From Listeria monocytogenes (lineage in GTDB: Bacteria; Bacillota; Bacilli; Lactobacillales; Listeriaceae): a stretch of DNA of 64,000 nt. Made by a program: the position numbers and the translations under genes. Under the pieces are notes generated by a model. That model saw only the letters and a program-made list of their open reading frames with translations. It had not been told where the DNA came from and made no database searches. The stretch is taken from assembly GCF_013282665.1 (NCBI RefSeq), contig NZ_CP054041.1:2710001-2774000 (forward strand), given 5' to 3'. This document shows positions 49,034-56,735 of this stretch, piece after piece (position 1 is the stretch's first letter; each line of letters begins with the position of its first letter).

Positions 49034-50394
49034 TCTCCCACCTCCAAAAGTGCCTTCGCTTTTTGTAATGTCTCTAAGTACTCGCTTTCTGGGTCAGAAT
49101 CATAAACAATCCCTGCTCCTGCTTGAACATAAGCTTTTCCGTTATGAAGCACCATCGTTCTAATCGAAAGCGCGAAATCCGAATCACCATTTTTGGTTAG
49201 ATAGCCAACCGCGCCAGCATAAGGACCACGTTTCACATTTTCCCATTCATAGATTCGCTCCATAGCTCTTATTTTTGGTGCTCCGCTAACTGTACCTGCT
49301 GGAAGCGTCGACCGAAGAGCATCCATTGCTGTCAGTCCGGGTTTTAAAGTTCCTTCTACTACTGAAACTAAATGCATTAAAAAACGATATCTTTCAATAG
49401 TAAGGTAAACGGGTACATGCACCGATCCCGTTTCAGCGATTTTCCCAATATCATTTCGTCCAAGATCTACTAACATCCGGTGCTCTGCCAATTCTTTTTC
49501 ATCCGCTAACAATTCCGAAGCAAGTAATTCATCTTCTTGTTTTGTCGCCCCGCGTCGTCTTGTTCCTGCAATAGGATTCGTAATCACCGTCCGTCCTTTC
49601 GTTTTGATCAAACTTTCTGGGGAAGATCCAATCAACACCGTATCCCCAAAATCAATGAAATAAAGATAAGGAGAAGGATTTAACAAACGTAATTTCCGAT
49701 AATAATCAAATGGTGTCACGGTAAAATCTGCTTCTAGTCGTTGCGAGAGAACTATTTGAAAGAAGTCCCCCTCTTGAATATAGGTTTTCGCTTTTTTCAC
49801 CAACTCCATGTATTCCTCTTTCGTATAGTTACTCTTGTATGTCATTTTGGGAACATGGATAGCCTTGTGCTCTTCCTTTTTCGGCGTTGTAAGTTCAGTA
49901 AACATTAATTCAAGCGCCTTATCTAGTTCCGCCTCACTTCTTCCCGAATAACAATTATCTTGCACTAAAATAAGTTCTTCGGCCTGATGATCCATAATCA
50001 CAAAACTTTCATATACATAAAAACGAATATCTGGCATATCCCGAGTTTCTACTGGTATTTCGCCTAAATCTTCATAAAGCGCAATAACATCATAACCAAC
50101 ATAACCAATTGCACCTGAATCAAGCGGTAAATCTGCTTCATCTTCTTTTGGCTTTTCAATAAATAGTTCAATTTCTTTTAAAGGATCTGCGACAATTTGA
50201 TGTATACCATCAATATAATAATCCTGTTGATATACTTTAATTTCATGGACTGGGTTAATAGCAATAACCGAGTAACGTCCAGCCTCTGCATCTTTCGCCG
50301 CCCCTTCCAGCAAACTTTTCCCTATACCAGAAAGTCTTTGAAACGCCAAAATAGCCGTTAGTGTGTCAGCATCTATTTTTTTCGTTTTTCTCAT
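49030..50394 (-). CDS. trpE: Anthranilate synthase component I
   Basis: Chorismate-using subunit, 454 residues from the ATG at 50394, which has AAGGG at better distance than the ATG three codons earlier. C-terminal catalytic region is complete (SPSPYLYFIDFG, PIAGTRRRG, DLGRNDIGK, GTVSGAPKIRAME, GAGIVYDSDPE). The N-terminal tryptophan-feedback motif normally reads LLES; here it is SLLEGAAKD, with Gly for the key Ser. First gene of the operon, under two T-boxes. Confidence 0.95.
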   Translation of the reverse strand: MRKTKKIDADTLTAILAFQRLSGIGKSLLEGAAKDAEAGRYSVIAINPVHEIKVYQQDYYIDGIHQIVADPLKEIELFIEKPKEDEADLPLDSGAIGYVGYDVIALYEDLGEIPVETRDMPDIRFYVYESFVIMDHQAEELILVQDNCYSGRSEAELDKALELMFTELTTPKKEEHKAIHVPKMTYKSNYTKEEYMELVKKAKTYIQEGDFFQIVLSQRLEADFTVTPFDYYRKLRLLNPSPYLYFIDFGDTVLIGSSPESLIKTKGRTVITNPIAGTRRRGATKQEDELLASELLADEKELAEHRMLVDLGRNDIGKIAETGSVHVPVYLTIERYRFLMHLVSVVEGTLKPGLTAMDALRSTLPAGTVSGAPKIRAMERIYEWENVKRGPYAGAVGYLTKNGDSDFALSIRTMVLHNGKAYVQAGAGIVYDSDPESEYLETLQKAKALLEVGE

Positions 50395-50431
50395 CTTAAT
50401 CATCCCTTCTTCTTTACTAAAATAAAAAAAG

Positions 50432-50699
50432 TCCTCTGAAAAAGCGCAAAATCATGCTTTCTCAGAGGACGAGTTATCGCGGTGCCACCTCATTTTAGGG
50501 ATAAACCCTATCTCAGTGCTGCTTTTTTACAGCTGCTCTATAACGGGAGCTCCCGTTCACCCCTACTTGATTTCAAGGCATCACGCACAAGGCCCATTCC
50601 TATTTCATCTATTTATTAGCTCGCACCAACCGCTAACTCTCTTTAAAAATCGATGAAAAGTACTATTCTTGTTTCATGTTTTCGTTTTATAAAATTGAA
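50432..50699 (-). promoter_or_regulatory. T-box riboswitch 2 (tRNA-Trp), proximal to trpE
   Basis: Stem I distal motif GCGGTTGGTGCGAGC; specifier TGG (Trp) at 50596-50594 in GAATGGGCC; T-box AGGTGGCACCGCG at 50490-50478 with UGGC, which pairs fully with a tRNA-Trp end having discriminator G. Terminator GTCCTCTGA / TCAGAGGAC at about 50430-50470, followed by T7. Confidence 0.95.
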
Positions 50700-50984
50700 A
50701 AAGGGCCTCTCTCCAAGCCTAGCAAATATACTAGACAAGGACGAGAGACCCGTGGTACCACCTTGATTAACTGTAAAAACAGTTCACTTAATCCATCCAA
50801 ATTCCGAATGGGCGCCTTGTGTAACGATAAGGCCTAATCGCTGTATCCTACTAAGAAAATCCTTTCAGATCAGAGCTCAGAAGTCCATTCACATCATGTC
50901 CGCTACTGACTTTCACCAACCGTCAGCTCTCTAAAAACTTTCATCATGCTACTTACTCTTCTTCAATGCTATCATTTTTTACTT
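50700..50984 (-). promoter_or_regulatory. T-box riboswitch 1 (tRNA-Trp), distal
   Basis: Stem I distal motif GACGGTTGGTGAAAGTC; specifier TGG at 50887-50885 in GAATGGAC; T-box AAGGTGGTACCACGG at 50764-50750 with UGGU; own terminator GGG-CTCTC-CC / GG-GAGAG-CCC (50700-50749) with T5. Complete and independent of T-box 2. Both must read through for trp transcription. Confidence 0.94.
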
Positions 50985-50990
50985 GTGTTC

Positions 50991-51019
50991 ATCTTACATA
51001 AGAAAATCACGAAAGTCAA
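50991..51019 (-). promoter_or_regulatory. trp operon promoter
   Basis: TTGACT, 17 bases, TAAGAT on the minus strand; start point near 50984 and a leader of about 590 bases that holds both T-boxes. Between here and the adhE promoter (51020-51290) I see only AT-rich sequence. Confidence 0.75.
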
Positions 51020-51293
51020 GAAAATAAAACTACTTTATACTAAAAAGGTTCCAAAACGATAATTAATAAACAAGTAAGAAAAAAGAACTGCCTCCCTATA
51101 ATATATTTCACCCCAGAAAAAGTATGCTATTTTCTCTATTATAATAAATATCATCTCCCCTAAAACACTTATAAAATATAGCTTCTCAAATGATAACCAG
51201 CTTAAATTCCAATGATAAAATCACTCATATAAACCATGCCTAATTGACTAAAAAAGGCTTTTCCAAAAGGACTTTTCAACCATCTTTATCAAT

Positions 51294-51311
51294 TTGTGAA
51301 GTTTTTCACGT
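51294..51311 (+). promoter_or_regulatory. Rex-like operator upstream of adhE
   Basis: TTGTGAAGTTTTTCACGT matches the Rex consensus TTGTGAA-W4-TTCACAA except at the last two bases and one spacer base. It lies 8 bases upstream of the -35 box. Rex lets go when NADH is high, so AdhE rises in fermentation. Confidence 0.7.
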
Positions 51312-51318
51312 GAAACAC

Positions 51319-51347
51319 TGGACAAACTTTTATTGATGGATTATACT
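51319..51347 (+). promoter_or_regulatory. adhE promoter
   Basis: TGGACA, 17 bases, TATACT. The start point would be near 51354, giving a leader of about 120 bases. Confidence 0.75.
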
Positions 51348-51413
51348 AACGGTGTAATCAAATAAAACAAAAGAATACGGCAAAGCAACAAGCTAAATTT
51401 TTTTGGATTATCA

Positions 51414-51450
51414 GGGACGTTAAAAGTCTACTATGGACATTTTAAGTCCC
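51414..51450 (+). promoter_or_regulatory. Hairpin in the adhE 5' leader
   Basis: GGGAC-TTAAAA-GTC pairs with GAC-TTTTAA-GTCCC around loop TACTATG, with one bulged base per arm, ending 11 bases before AGGAGG. Not followed by a T-run, so not a terminator; could affect mRNA stability or translation. Confidence 0.6.
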
Positions 51451-51476
51451 GAACAAATATTAGGAGGTTCTGGAAA

Positions 51477-54077
51477 ATGGCAATTAAAGAAAATGCGGCC
51501 CAAGAAGTATTAGAAGTTCAAAAAGTGATTGACAGATTAGCAGACAATGGACAAAAAGCATTGAAAGCATTTGAAAGTTACAACCAAGAACAAGTAGACA
51601 ATATCGTTCACGCAATGGCACTTGCCGGACTTGACCAACATATGCCCCTTGCAAAATTAGCAGTAGAAGAAACTGGACGTGGATTATACGAAGATAAATG
51701 TATTAAAAACATCTTCGCGACAGAATATATTTGGAACAACATTAAAAACAACAAAACAGTCGGCGTAATTAACGAAGACGTACAAACTGGTGTGATTGAA
51801 ATTGCTGAACCTGTTGGTGTTGTTGCCGGCGTTACACCTGTAACTAACCCAACATCTACTACTCTTTTCAAAGCAATTATCGCAATCAAAACACGTAACC
51901 CAATCATCTTCGCTTTCCATCCAAGTGCACAACGCTGTTCATCTGAAGCAGCTAAAGTTGTTTATGAAGCAGCAGTTGCAGCTGGAGCACCAGAACATTG
52001 TATTCAATGGGTAGAAAAACCTTCCCTAGAAGCAACAAAACAATTAATGAACCACGATAAAGTAGCACTTGTACTTGCAACTGGTGGTGCTGGAATGGTT
52101 AAATCAGCATACTCTACTGGTAAACCGGCACTAGGTGTTGGACCAGGTAACGTACCAGCTTACATTGACAAAACAGCTAAAATTAAACGTTCTGTCAATG
52201 ATATCATTCTTTCTAAATCTTTTGACCAAGGTATGATTTGTGCTTCTGAACAAGCCGTTATCGTAGACAAAGAAGTCGCTAAAGAAGTAAAAGCAGAAAT
52301 GGAAGCAAACAAATGCTACTTCGTTAAAGGCGCTGAATTCAAAAAATTAGAAAGCTATGTAATCAACCCTGAAAAAGGAACACTTAATCCAGATGTAGTT
52401 GGTAAATCCCCTGCATGGATCGCAAATCAAGCTGGTTTCAAAGTTCCTGAAGATACAAAAATTCTTGTAGCTGAAATTAAAGGTGTTGGCGACAAATACC
52501 CACTATCGCACGAAAAATTGAGCCCAGTTCTTGCATTCATCGAAGCAGCTAACCAAGCAGAAGCGTTCGATCGTTGTGAAGAAATGTTAGTATATGGCGG
52601 ACTTGGACACTCTGCAGTTATTCACTCTACAGATAAAGAAGTTCAAAAAGCATTTGGTATCCGTATGAAAGCTTGCCGTATCATCGTAAATGCACCAAGC
52701 GCTCAAGGTGGTATTGGTGACATTTATAACGGCTTCATCCCTTCCCTAACACTTGGTTGTGGATCTTATGGTAAAAACTCTGTATCACAAAATGTAAGTG
52801 CGACTAACTTGCTGAACGTTAAACGTATCGCGGATCGGAGAAATAATATGCAATGGTTCAAACTTCCACCAAAAATTTTCTTTGAAAAATATTCCACTCA
52901 ATACCTTCAAAAAATGGAAGGCGTTGAACGCGTATTTATCGTAACTGACCCAGGAATGGTTCAATTCAAATACGTAGATGTCGTAATCGAACATTTGAAA
53001 AAACGTGGCAACGATGTAGCTTACCAAGTATTTGCTGACGTTGAACCAGATCCATCTGACGTAACAGTTTACAAAGGTGCAGAACTAATGAAAGACTTCA
53101 AACCAGACACAATTATCGCTCTTGGTGGTGGTTCCGCAATGGATGCTGCCAAAGGTATGTGGTTATTCTATGAACACCCAGAAGCTTCATTCTTCGGCTT
53201 GAAACAAAAATTCTTAGATATCCGTAAACGTACTTTCAAATATCCTAAACTTGGTGGAAAAGCGAAATTCGTTGCAATTCCAACAACAAGTGGTACAGGT
53301 TCTGAAGTAACTCCATTTGCGGTTATTACAGACAAAGAAAACAATATTAAATACCCTCTTGCTGACTATGAACTAACTCCAGACGTTGCGATTGTCGATG
53401 CACAATATGTAACTACTGTTCCAGCACACATTACTGCTGATACTGGTATGGACGTTCTAACTCACGCAATTGAATCTTATGTATCTGTCATGGCAAGCGA
53501 TTATACTCGTGGATTATCTATCCGCGCAATCGAACTTGTATTTGAAAACTTACGTGAATCTGTTCTTACTGGTGATCCAGATGCGCGCGAAAAAATGCAT
53601 AATGCTTCTGCCCTAGCTGGTATGGCGTTTGCAAATGCGTTCCTAGGAATTAACCACAGCTTGGCACACAAAATTGGACCTGAATTCCACATTCCTCACG
53701 GTCGTGCGAATGCCATCCTTATGCCACATGTTATTCGTTATAACGCACTTAAACCTAGAAAACATGCGTTATTCCCAAGATATGAAAGCTTCCGTGCTGA
53801 TGAAGATTATGCTCGTATCTCTCGTATTATCGGCTTCCCTGCTGCAACTACAGAAGAAGGCGTTAAATCACTTGTAGATGAAATCATCAAACTTGGTAAA
53901 GATGTTGGTATCGACATGAGTCTTAAAGGACAAAATGTTGCTAAAAAAGATTTGGATGCGGTTGTAGATACACTTGCAGATCGCGCATTCATGGACCAAT
54001 GTACTACTGCCAACCCTAAACAACCACTTGTAAGTGAATTAAAAGAAATCTATCTAGAAGCTTACAAAGGTGTTTGA
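51477..54077 (+). CDS. adhE: Bifunctional acetaldehyde-CoA/alcohol dehydrogenase AdhE (Listeria adhesion protein, LAP)
   Basis: 866 residues. Residues to about 450 form the aldehyde dehydrogenase (catalytic Cys255 in GMICASEQ); from about 455 an iron-dependent alcohol dehydrogenase (GGGSAMDAAK for NAD; His ligands in GINHSLAHKIG and IPHGRAN). It turns acetyl-CoA to ethanol and regenerates NAD. The Listeria protein is also known as LAP, a moonlighting surface adhesin binding host Hsp60. The linker GPKNS-type region is intact, so spirosome formation is likely. Codon use is that of a highly expressed gene. Confidence 0.97.
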   Translation: MAIKENAAQEVLEVQKVIDRLADNGQKALKAFESYNQEQVDNIVHAMALAGLDQHMPLAKLAVEETGRGLYEDKCIKNIFATEYIWNNIKNNKTVGVINEDVQTGVIEIAEPVGVVAGVTPVTNPTSTTLFKAIIAIKTRNPIIFAFHPSAQRCSSEAAKVVYEAAVAAGAPEHCIQWVEKPSLEATKQLMNHDKVALVLATGGAGMVKSAYSTGKPALGVGPGNVPAYIDKTAKIKRSVNDIILSKSFDQGMICASEQAVIVDKEVAKEVKAEMEANKCYFVKGAEFKKLESYVINPEKGTLNPDVVGKSPAWIANQAGFKVPEDTKILVAEIKGVGDKYPLSHEKLSPVLAFIEAANQAEAFDRCEEMLVYGGLGHSAVIHSTDKEVQKAFGIRMKACRIIVNAPSAQGGIGDIYNGFIPSLTLGCGSYGKNSVSQNVSATNLLNVKRIADRRNNMQWFKLPPKIFFEKYSTQYLQKMEGVERVFIVTDPGMVQFKYVDVVIEHLKKRGNDVAYQVFADVEPDPSDVTVYKGAELMKDFKPDTIIALGGGSAMDAAKGMWLFYEHPEASFFGLKQKFLDIRKRTFKYPKLGGKAKFVAIPTTSGTGSEVTPFAVITDKENNIKYPLADYELTPDVAIVDAQYVTTVPAHITADTGMDVLTHAIESYVSVMASDYTRGLSIRAIELVFENLRESVLTGDPDAREKMHNASALAGMAFANAFLGINHSLAHKIGPEFHIPHGRANAILMPHVIRYNALKPRKHALFPRYESFRADEDYARISRIIGFPAATTEEGVKSLVDEIIKLGKDVGIDMSLKGQNVAKKDLDAVVDTLADRAFMDQCTTANPKQPLVSELKEIYLEAYKGV

Positions 54078-54117
54078 AACTAGCTAACTTGTCCACCATT
54101 AATATATAAAGTTAGAA

Positions 54118-54150
54118 GAAAGCGCAAGTCCATCCCAGGGCTTGCGCTTT
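54118..54150 (+). terminator. Terminator after adhE
   Basis: AAAGCGCAAG / CTTGCGCTTT perfect ten-pair stem; the T-tail is short. Confidence 0.8.
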
Positions 54151-54153
54151 CGC

Positions 54154-54176
54154 TTTAGTACTAAAATTAGTATAAT
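54154..54176 (+). promoter_or_regulatory. Promoter of VOC gene with 12-bp palindrome
   Basis: Perfect palindrome TTTAGTACTAAA (54154-54165) just before TATAAT (54171-54176), i.e. in the promoter spacer. The same 12-mer recurs in the ABC promoter 500 bases on. Confidence 0.55.
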
Positions 54177-54199
54177 GAAGCAAGAATGGAGTTGATTCA

Positions 54200-54628
54200 A
54201 TGATACAAGCAACGGTTCCCTACTTTACTTTTGACGGGGAGGCCACAGAAGCACTAGATTTTTATAAAAAAGTGTTTCAAGCAGAAATTACGCAAATGCG
54301 TTACTTTCACGAGCTGGAAGGATTCTCAGGTGATAAAAAACAAGGAGAACGAATCCTCCATGCAAGACTTACGAGAGAAGAGAAAGATTTATTTTATTTC
54401 TCCGACACACTTGAAGGCGAAACAGACGCGGGTAATCGCCTAGCACTTGCGGTGAATTTTAGTTCGGAAGCAGATTTTGTTCATGCTTTTGTCCTGTTAT
54501 CCAAAACCGGCACCGTCGAAGTTCCAATCCAAAATACATTTTGGGGCGCAAAATACGCGAAAGTAATCGACCATTACAGCATCGACTGGCATCTCAACTT
54601 AGAAAACGAGTCTACTACTAAAGTATGA
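54200..54628 (+). CDS. VOC-superfamily protein (PhnB-like)
   Basis: 142 residues with the vicinal-oxygen-chelate fold: FTFDGEATEALDFYKKVF start, then paired beta-alpha-beta-beta-beta units and NTFWGAKYAKVIDHYSIDW at the end, typical of PhnB/3-demethylubiquinone-methyltransferase-like domains of unknown substrate. GGAG precedes the ATG. It shares its promoter palindrome with the ABC transporter behind it, which suggests joint control. Confidence 0.82.
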   Translation: MIQATVPYFTFDGEATEALDFYKKVFQAEITQMRYFHELEGFSGDKKQGERILHARLTREEKDLFYFSDTLEGETDAGNRLALAVNFSSEADFVHAFVLLSKTGTVEVPIQNTFWGAKYAKVIDHYSIDWHLNLENESTTKV

Positions 54629-54655
54629 TTTTTACCCCTTCTCTAGCCGAATGTA

Positions 54656-54684
54656 TTTAGTACTAAAAAATAGTACACTAAAAT
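54656..54684 (+). promoter_or_regulatory. ABC operon promoter with the same palindrome
   Basis: TTTAGTACTAAA (54656-54667) followed by TAGTACACTAAAAT; TTTAGT, 17 bases, TAAAAT could serve as the core promoter. The palindrome overlaps the -35 area. Confidence 0.5.
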
Positions 54685-54710
54685 AGTGAGAGAAAAAAAG
54701 GAGTGAGTTC

Positions 54711-55631
54711 ATGACTGAGACAGTTTTAAAATTAGAACATGTCACGAAAAAAATCGGGCAAAAAAATATTGTCCACGATATCAGCTTTGACATACATAAA
54801 GGAGAAGTATTTGGTTTACTTGGTCCAAATGGCGCAGGTAAAACAACTATTATCCGCTCAATCGTTGGCTTAATTCGTCGTTCAGAAGGTACTGTTTTTA
54901 TTAATGGTAAAAATGTCGACACAGAGTATAAAGCAGCGATTTCAGAAGTAGGTGCTATTATTGAAAATCCAGAATTTTACATGTATATGTCTGGATGGGC
55001 GAACTTAAAGCAATTCGCACGCATGAGTCAAAAAAATATTACTGATGAGCACATTCGTGAAATCGTTGAATTAGTAAAGCTTACTGGCGCTATTGACCAG
55101 AAAGTAAAAACATATTCTCTCGGTATGCGTCAACGTTTAGGTGTCGCACAAGCCCTAATTCATAGCCCTGCTTTACTTATCCTAGATGAACCAACAAACG
55201 GACTTGATCCACAAGGTATGGCCGAATTCAGAACGCTGATTCGTGATTTAGCAACTAACGGTACTTCTGTTTTAATTTCCAGCCATTTGCTTAGCGAGAT
55301 TCAACAAATCACAGATCGATTCGCTATTATTAACAAAGGTGTTTTAACGCACATCGAAAAAATGAGCGACCTTATTGAAAATCATGTCGCTGCTTATAAA
55401 CTAAAAGTCAGCGATCCCGAAGCAACTACCACCGTTCTCACTACACTCCCAGTCAAGCTTGTTGCTCAAAAAGAGGATTTATTCAAGGTCGAAGTGGCTC
55501 ATGAAGATGTGCATTTAATTGCTCGTGCGCTTATTCAAGCAAATATTGATTTATTAGAAATGGTTCCACTTCAAGCCTCCCTTGAAGAACGATTCCTCGA
55601 ATTAACTAAAGGTGGAGGTGCAGAAGTATGA
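54711..55631 (+). CDS. ABC transporter ATP-binding protein (BcrA/YhaQ type)
   Basis: 306 residues. Walker A GPNGAGKTT at 38-46, signature SLGMRQRLG near 137, Walker B LLILDEPTNGLD near 152, switch His in SSHLLSE; a C-terminal extension of about 90 residues is usual in ABC-2 exporters. Overlaps the permease gene by 4 bases. Relatives export peptides, antibiotics or lipids; the substrate cannot be told. Confidence 0.93.
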   Translation: MTETVLKLEHVTKKIGQKNIVHDISFDIHKGEVFGLLGPNGAGKTTIIRSIVGLIRRSEGTVFINGKNVDTEYKAAISEVGAIIENPEFYMYMSGWANLKQFARMSQKNITDEHIREIVELVKLTGAIDQKVKTYSLGMRQRLGVAQALIHSPALLILDEPTNGLDPQGMAEFRTLIRDLATNGTSVLISSHLLSEIQQITDRFAIINKGVLTHIEKMSDLIENHVAAYKLKVSDPEATTTVLTTLPVKLVAQKEDLFKVEVAHEDVHLIARALIQANIDLLEMVPLQASLEERFLELTKGGGAEV

Positions 55632-56695
55632 TAGCATTAGTAAAAAATGAATTTACCAAATTATTTTCCAGAAAATCAAGTTGGATTATGCAAATCGTCT
55701 TATTTGTCGCAGTTTTAGCTCTTGCTCTTCTAATGTTTTTTGTTAGTAAAATAGATACTAGTGGTGTTGAAGGCGGCGATGCAAGCAATGCTGGAATTAC
55801 TGCTTATTACGATGATAAAGGTGCCCCGGTTAGCGAAGAAGAATATTGGAACTCCGCAGATAAAGACGGTAATCCTACGTATAAATCTGAAACATTATCT
55901 TTAACTGATTCTGTTGCTTACTTAAAAACACAAGAACAAGCGGCTCCAACAAAAGAAGCCAAAGAAACCATTCAAAAACAAATTGATTTTTACCAAGCTT
56001 ATGTCGATGCAGATGAAAAACCCGCTAGTAATTCAGCAGGTATTTCAAGCGCAGATTTCTTTGCTTCATTAGGTAGCTCAGGAGCAGTTGCGACAATGCT
56101 CGTTGTTGTCGTAGCAAGTATCATCGTTGCAACAGAGTTTTCCGGTGGTACAATTAAACTCTTACTGACACGTCCTTACTCTAGAAGTCAGATACTATTC
56201 TCCAAATACGTAATGTGTATCGTTTACAGCGTTATTAGCTCTATCACATTAATTGTAGCTAGCTTTATCTTTTCATTTATTCTACCAAAACAATCTATTT
56301 TCATGCCGCTCTCCCCTTCAACGGGTGCAATGACTGCTTTCGAACATGCGTGGATGCTACTTGGTACGAACTTCTTACTGATGATCGTATATGCAACTAT
56401 TGCTTTCTTCTTCTCCTCTGTCGTTCGTTCACAAGCACTTGCAGTTGGTGTTGGCGTTGGTGTACTATTCTCCGGTGGAATTATTCGCCAATTACTACCT
56501 CTCGCTATCGAAAAATACGATTGGATGAAATGGATTATCTTCAACTTACTTAGCCTAAATGACACAGTTGGCGGTTCTAAAATCGCTGGTGGCCTAGCAG
56601 ATTGGCAAATAATCGCCGGTCTAGGTGTTTATACAGCGATTATCCTTTTCTTCACTTTCTTCTTATTCAAAAAACGAGATGTCGCTTTAAGTTAA
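55628..56695 (+). CDS. ABC-2 type transporter permease
   Basis: 355 residues: one N-terminal transmembrane helix (about 16-38), a large acidic outside domain (about 40-150), then five helices, with SIIVATEFSGGTIKLLLTRPYSR near residue 165 as the ABC-2 coupling region. Partner of the preceding ATPase. The big extracellular loop resembles bacitracin/lantibiotic exporters of the BcrB type; that is only a resemblance. Confidence 0.9.
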   Translation: MIALVKNEFTKLFSRKSSWIMQIVLFVAVLALALLMFFVSKIDTSGVEGGDASNAGITAYYDDKGAPVSEEEYWNSADKDGNPTYKSETLSLTDSVAYLKTQEQAAPTKEAKETIQKQIDFYQAYVDADEKPASNSAGISSADFFASLGSSGAVATMLVVVVASIIVATEFSGGTIKLLLTRPYSRSQILFSKYVMCIVYSVISSITLIVASFIFSFILPKQSIFMPLSPSTGAMTAFEHAWMLLGTNFLLMIVYATIAFFFSSVVRSQALAVGVGVGVLFSGGIIRQLLPLAIEKYDWMKWIIFNLLSLNDTVGGSKIAGGLADWQIIAGLGVYTAIILFFTFFLFKKRDVALS

Positions 56696-56698
56696 ATA

Positions 56699-56735
56699 TT
56701 AAAAAGGCTGTCCGCATTGGACAGCCTTTTTTTAA
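56699..56735. terminator. Bidirectional terminator
   Basis: AAAAGGCTGTCC-GCATT-GGACAGCCTTTT perfect hairpin with T7 and A5 flanks, between convergent genes. Confidence 0.94.

Noticed and set aside
50395..50990. A trp leader peptide or TRAP-like GAG/UAG repeat attenuator
   Set aside because: No short ORF with Trp codons and a ribosome site, and no series of GAG/TAG triplets; T-box elements explain the region.
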